A stretch of DNA of 64,000 nucleotides from Corynebacterium sanguinis (GTDB lineage: Bacteria; Actinomycetota; Actinomycetes; Mycobacteriales; Mycobacteriaceae): NCBI RefSeq assembly GCF_007641235.1, contig NZ_CP038157.1, positions 1,240,001 through 1,304,000 on the forward strand, read 5' to 3'. Numbering within the stretch: position 1 is the stretch's first letter; each line of letters opens with the position of its first letter. A program made the position numbers and the translations under genes. This document shows, one piece after another, positions 61,960 to 64,000 of the stretch. Under the pieces are notes generated by a model. The model saw only the letters and a program-made list of their open reading frames with translations. It searched no databases and was not told the DNA's origin.

Positions 61960-63170
61960 CGCAGGGTCCATCCTTGTCTTCTGTAGGTGTCCCACTCGTG
62001 GTGGGTGCCATCCGCATCAACCGCGATCATGCGGTCGACGTGCTCTGTCATCTCGCCGGCCTTCGCGTGGCGGAACCAGACCGGATCGCCGATGCGCAGC
62101 TCGCGCGCCGCGCTGCCGTGCAGCGGGGTCTGCACCTCGCCCGCGCCCTCGGTAGCGGAGTAGCCCAGCCCCGGCGGGTAGACGGGCACGGGCACCCGGT
62201 CGGCGCCGGGCGGGCCGGAGGCGATCCAGCCGCCGGAATTGACGGTGGCCCAGCCCGGCGCGGGCAGGCGAGAGACCTGGCAGACGAAAAACGCCGCCGG
62301 GACGTGGTCGATGTCGGAGAAGTTGTCGAAAATAACCGGGGTGTAAAACCCGGAGCCGGCAGCGAGCTCCGTCAGCGAGTCGTCGACGGCACTGACATCG
62401 AGCGAGCCGGTGCCCCCGCCGTTGACGAACTCTAAGTCGGCGAGCTCGCGCACGGCGGCGACGCAGTCCGCGCGCCGCGGCACGAGCTGCGCCATCGAGG
62501 TGGTGCGGAGCAGGCGCTTGACCGCGCCGGCCGCACCCGATTCGGCGTCGGCGACGGAGGCGACCTGGCCTTCGTACCCCATCACGCCTACGAGTCTGAG
62601 GGCGGGCCGGTGCAGCACCTCGGCGGCGAGGTCGCGGGCCTGCTCGGGGGTGCGGATCGGGGAGCGGCGCGGGCCAAGCGCGAAGCCGGGGATGCCGGGG
62701 ACGCGCAGGGTGCAGTCGATGTCCATGCACACGCGCACGGGCCCGGCGCCGGCGGCGGCAGCCACCGCGAGGTCGAGGTGGTCGACGGAGTCGACCATGA
62801 TGGTGATCTCGCGGCGCAGCGCCTCATCGGCGGCGAGCTGCGCCAGCGCCGCGGTGTGCACGCTGGGGTAGGCGACGACAATGTCTGTGAAACCTTCGCG
62901 CACGAGGTTGATTGCCTCGGGCAGGGTGTAGGCGAGGATGCCGCGGTAGCCTTCGTGGTTCAGGGCTCGTCGTAACGCGGCGACGCTGCGCAGCGACTTC
63001 GAGGCGACGCGAATCGGCAGGCCGGCGGCGCGCTCGCGCATCCGCGCGGCGTTGTGGTCGAACGCGCGGGTGTCGACCACCGCGCAGGGGGCGGCTATCT
63101 CGCCGGAGCTGATCAGGCGCGGTAGAAGCTCGATGAGGTGAGAAGCGGGGCTCGTCGATGCGGTTGGCAT
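61956..63170 (-). CDS. Fold-III PLP enzyme, D-threonine aldolase/D-serine dehydratase-like
   Basis: 404 residues. The PLP lysine lies in IRVASKSLRSV near residue 60; DIDCTLRVPG, VMGYEGQ and EFVNGGGTGSLD follow the alanine-racemase-like barrel, and the C-terminal domain has the GDPVWFRHAKAGEM His/Asp metal site seen in eukaryote-type D-serine dehydratase. Substrate unknown. ATG 63170 is leaderless (TACGAT 6 nt upstream). Coupled to the oxidase gene, so they may act on one pathway. Confidence 0.8.
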   Translation of the reverse strand: MPTASTSPASHLIELLPRLISSGEIAAPCAVVDTRAFDHNAARMRERAAGLPIRVASKSLRSVAALRRALNHEGYRGILAYTLPEAINLVREGFTDIVVAYPSVHTAALAQLAADEALRREITIMVDSVDHLDLAVAAAAGAGPVRVCMDIDCTLRVPGIPGFALGPRRSPIRTPEQARDLAAEVLHRPALRLVGVMGYEGQVASVADAESGAAGAVKRLLRTTSMAQLVPRRADCVAAVRELADLEFVNGGGTGSLDVSAVDDSLTELAAGSGFYTPVIFDNFSDIDHVPAAFFVCQVSRLPAPGWATVNSGGWIASGPPGADRVPVPVYPPGLGYSATEGAGEVQTPLHGSAARELRIGDPVWFRHAKAGEMTEHVDRMIAVDADGTHHEWDTYRRQGWTLR

Positions 63171-63227
63171 ACGCACATCGTAGAAAGCGCGGCGCCCGCC
63201 CACTAGAGGTTTGGCAAAAAAGTACGA

Positions 63228-63632
63228 CTAGCGGTTAATCATCATGTACGCGACGCGCTGCATGTGGTTCCACAGCATCTCGCGGTGCTCGTCACTCAGC
63301 TCATCTGGGCCGAACTCGTTGAGGCTGCCTTCCATTAGCTCGAGCCAGCGCTCGGCCTCCGCCTGGCCGATGGGGAAGGGGAAGTGGCGCTTGCGCAGCA
63401 TGGGGCGCCCGCGCCGCTCGTTGAATGTGTGCGGCCCGCCCCAGTACTGCACGAGGAACCAGCGCAGGCGGTCCTCGGCGCCGTCCCAGTCGTCGTCGGG
63501 GTACATCGGGCCGATGAGGTCGTCGCTTTTGACGCGGGTGTAGAAGCCATGGACGAGTCTGCGGAAGAAGTCCTCGCCCAAAAGCTCGTAGAGCGTTTTA
63601 TCGCTGTGTAGACCCGGACGGGAAATGTCCAT
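63228..63632 (-). CDS. glbO: Group II truncated haemoglobin
   Basis: 134 residues. LYELLGEDFFRRLVHGFYTRV at the start, DRLRWFLVQYWGGP with the family's Trp, and MLRKRHFPFPIG with the proximal haem histidine identify a TrbO/GlbO-type globin. Relatives bind O2 and NO and help protect respiration. AAGGAG before ATG 63632 supports the start even though it lies 35 bp inside the upstream channel gene. Confidence 0.94.
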   Translation of the reverse strand: MDISRPGLHSDKTLYELLGEDFFRRLVHGFYTRVKSDDLIGPMYPDDDWDGAEDRLRWFLVQYWGGPHTFNERRGRPMLRKRHFPFPIGQAEAERWLELMEGSLNEFGPDELSDEHREMLWNHMQRVAYMMINR

Positions 63633-64000
63633 GGTTGGCTAACTCCTTGTCACCGTTGTCGGTTCTGCGGTTGTCCGGATGGTACTTGATCACGACGGGC
63701 TGCGTGCCTGGCAGCATGATGCCGGCATCCTGGAGCGCCTGGAGGATGTCTTCGTACATGGACCGCGCGACGCTCCACTGGTCGCCTGGCATGGTGTTGA
63801 CGGTGACGCGGTAGGTCATGTGGTCGGTGGCGAAGTTGCTCACACCAAGCAGCTCGGGTTCGGAGATCACGCTCGCGCGAATCGCGGAGGCGTTGGCGGC
63901 CTCGCGCGACGACTCTTCGATTACCTCTGCTGCGCGTTTCGGCTCGGCGGTGAGTGAGACGGGGATCTCGAGGCGGGCCACCGAGTAGGTGTCGGACTGG
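63598..64000 (-). CDS. Mechanosensitive ion channel (MscS family), C-terminal part
   Basis: The frame is open to the window edge, so the gene starts outside. The last 133 residues form the cytoplasmic vestibule domain of MscS proteins: SVARLEIPVSLTAEPKRAAEVI, SEPELLGVSNFATDHMTYRVTVN and a helix with WSVARSMYEDILQALQDAGI, then a polar tail. No pore helix is visible. Overlaps glbO by 35 bp. Confidence 0.82.
   Translation of the reverse strand, partial: QSDTYSVARLEIPVSLTAEPKRAAEVIEESSREAANASAIRASVISEPELLGVSNFATDHMTYRVTVNTMPGDQWSVARSMYEDILQALQDAGIMLPGTQPVVIKYHPDNRRTDNGDKELANHGHFPSGSTQR

Overview
The window is high-GC actinobacterial chromosome, almost certainly from a Corynebacterium. The evidence is a secreted mycolyltransferase, an SDR next to orn that matches the corynebacterial/mycobacterial mycolate reductase locus, class Ib ribonucleotide reductase genes nrdHIE and nrdF split by a GntR regulator, a DUF3618 protein, and a blend of GTG/TTG starts and leaderless-type promoters. 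No species name is claimed. The region is mostly conserved backbone, with a few accessory islands.

Layout. 1-2.4 kb: 3' end of pgm, a MauE/DoxX plus DsbA-like redox pair and two tandem tRNA-Ala(GGC). 2.4-3.65 kb: an NTF2-like gene, a relic of an IS256-family end, and a small gene broken by an in-frame TGA. 3.65-8.1 kb: ogt, a fructosamine-kinase-like gene and bioA-bioF-bioD. 8.15-8.83 kb: eight 85-bp tandem repeats. 8.84-15.1 kb: nadE, a cysteine-free L36, then nrdH-nrdI-nrdE, a GntR regulator and nrdF behind a paired NrdR-box promoter. 15.4-25.5 kb: ctaD, serB, dinG, pncB, clpS, DUF2017 and a UvrA-like ATPase. 25.5-32.5 kb: a nitronate monooxygenase-like gene, DmpA-like peptidase, rhomboid, murI, an MBL hydrolase, rph, an ITPase gene, a lipoprotein and two membrane proteins.

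32.6-37 kb holds the least understood cassette: a GCS2/circularly-permuted ATP-grasp fusion overlapping an S9 peptidase. 37-45 kb is envelope-related: tRNA-Leu, two membrane proteins, a mycolyltransferase divergent from a 46-residue peptide that may be a mycoloylated envelope or pore peptide, bcp, pncA, tRNA-Lys, an L,D-transpeptidase lipoprotein, a secreted propeller-like protein and a membrane protein running antisense into tRNA-His. 45-50 kb: orn, cmrA, an XRE/DUF2975 pair, an acidic-small-protein operon and a dienoyl-CoA reductase.

50.2-51.6 kb is an IS256-family element whose transposase tail is frameshifted. After it come an enoyl-CoA hydratase, a self-regulating membrane-protein/winged-helix pair, an MHS transporter, tRNA-Arg, a CopD-CtaG fusion, then ssb paralogue-ettA-thioesterase-conserved protein, an order also found in Mycobacterium tuberculosis (Rv2478c-Rv2474c). 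The window ends with an aldonolactone-oxidase/PLP-enzyme pair, glbO and the end of an MscS-type channel gene.

Many genes show a TANNNT -10 box 6-8 nt before the start codon and no Shine-Dalgarno sequence, so leaderless transcription was used repeatedly to choose starts. All functional calls come from reading motifs; no database search was possible.
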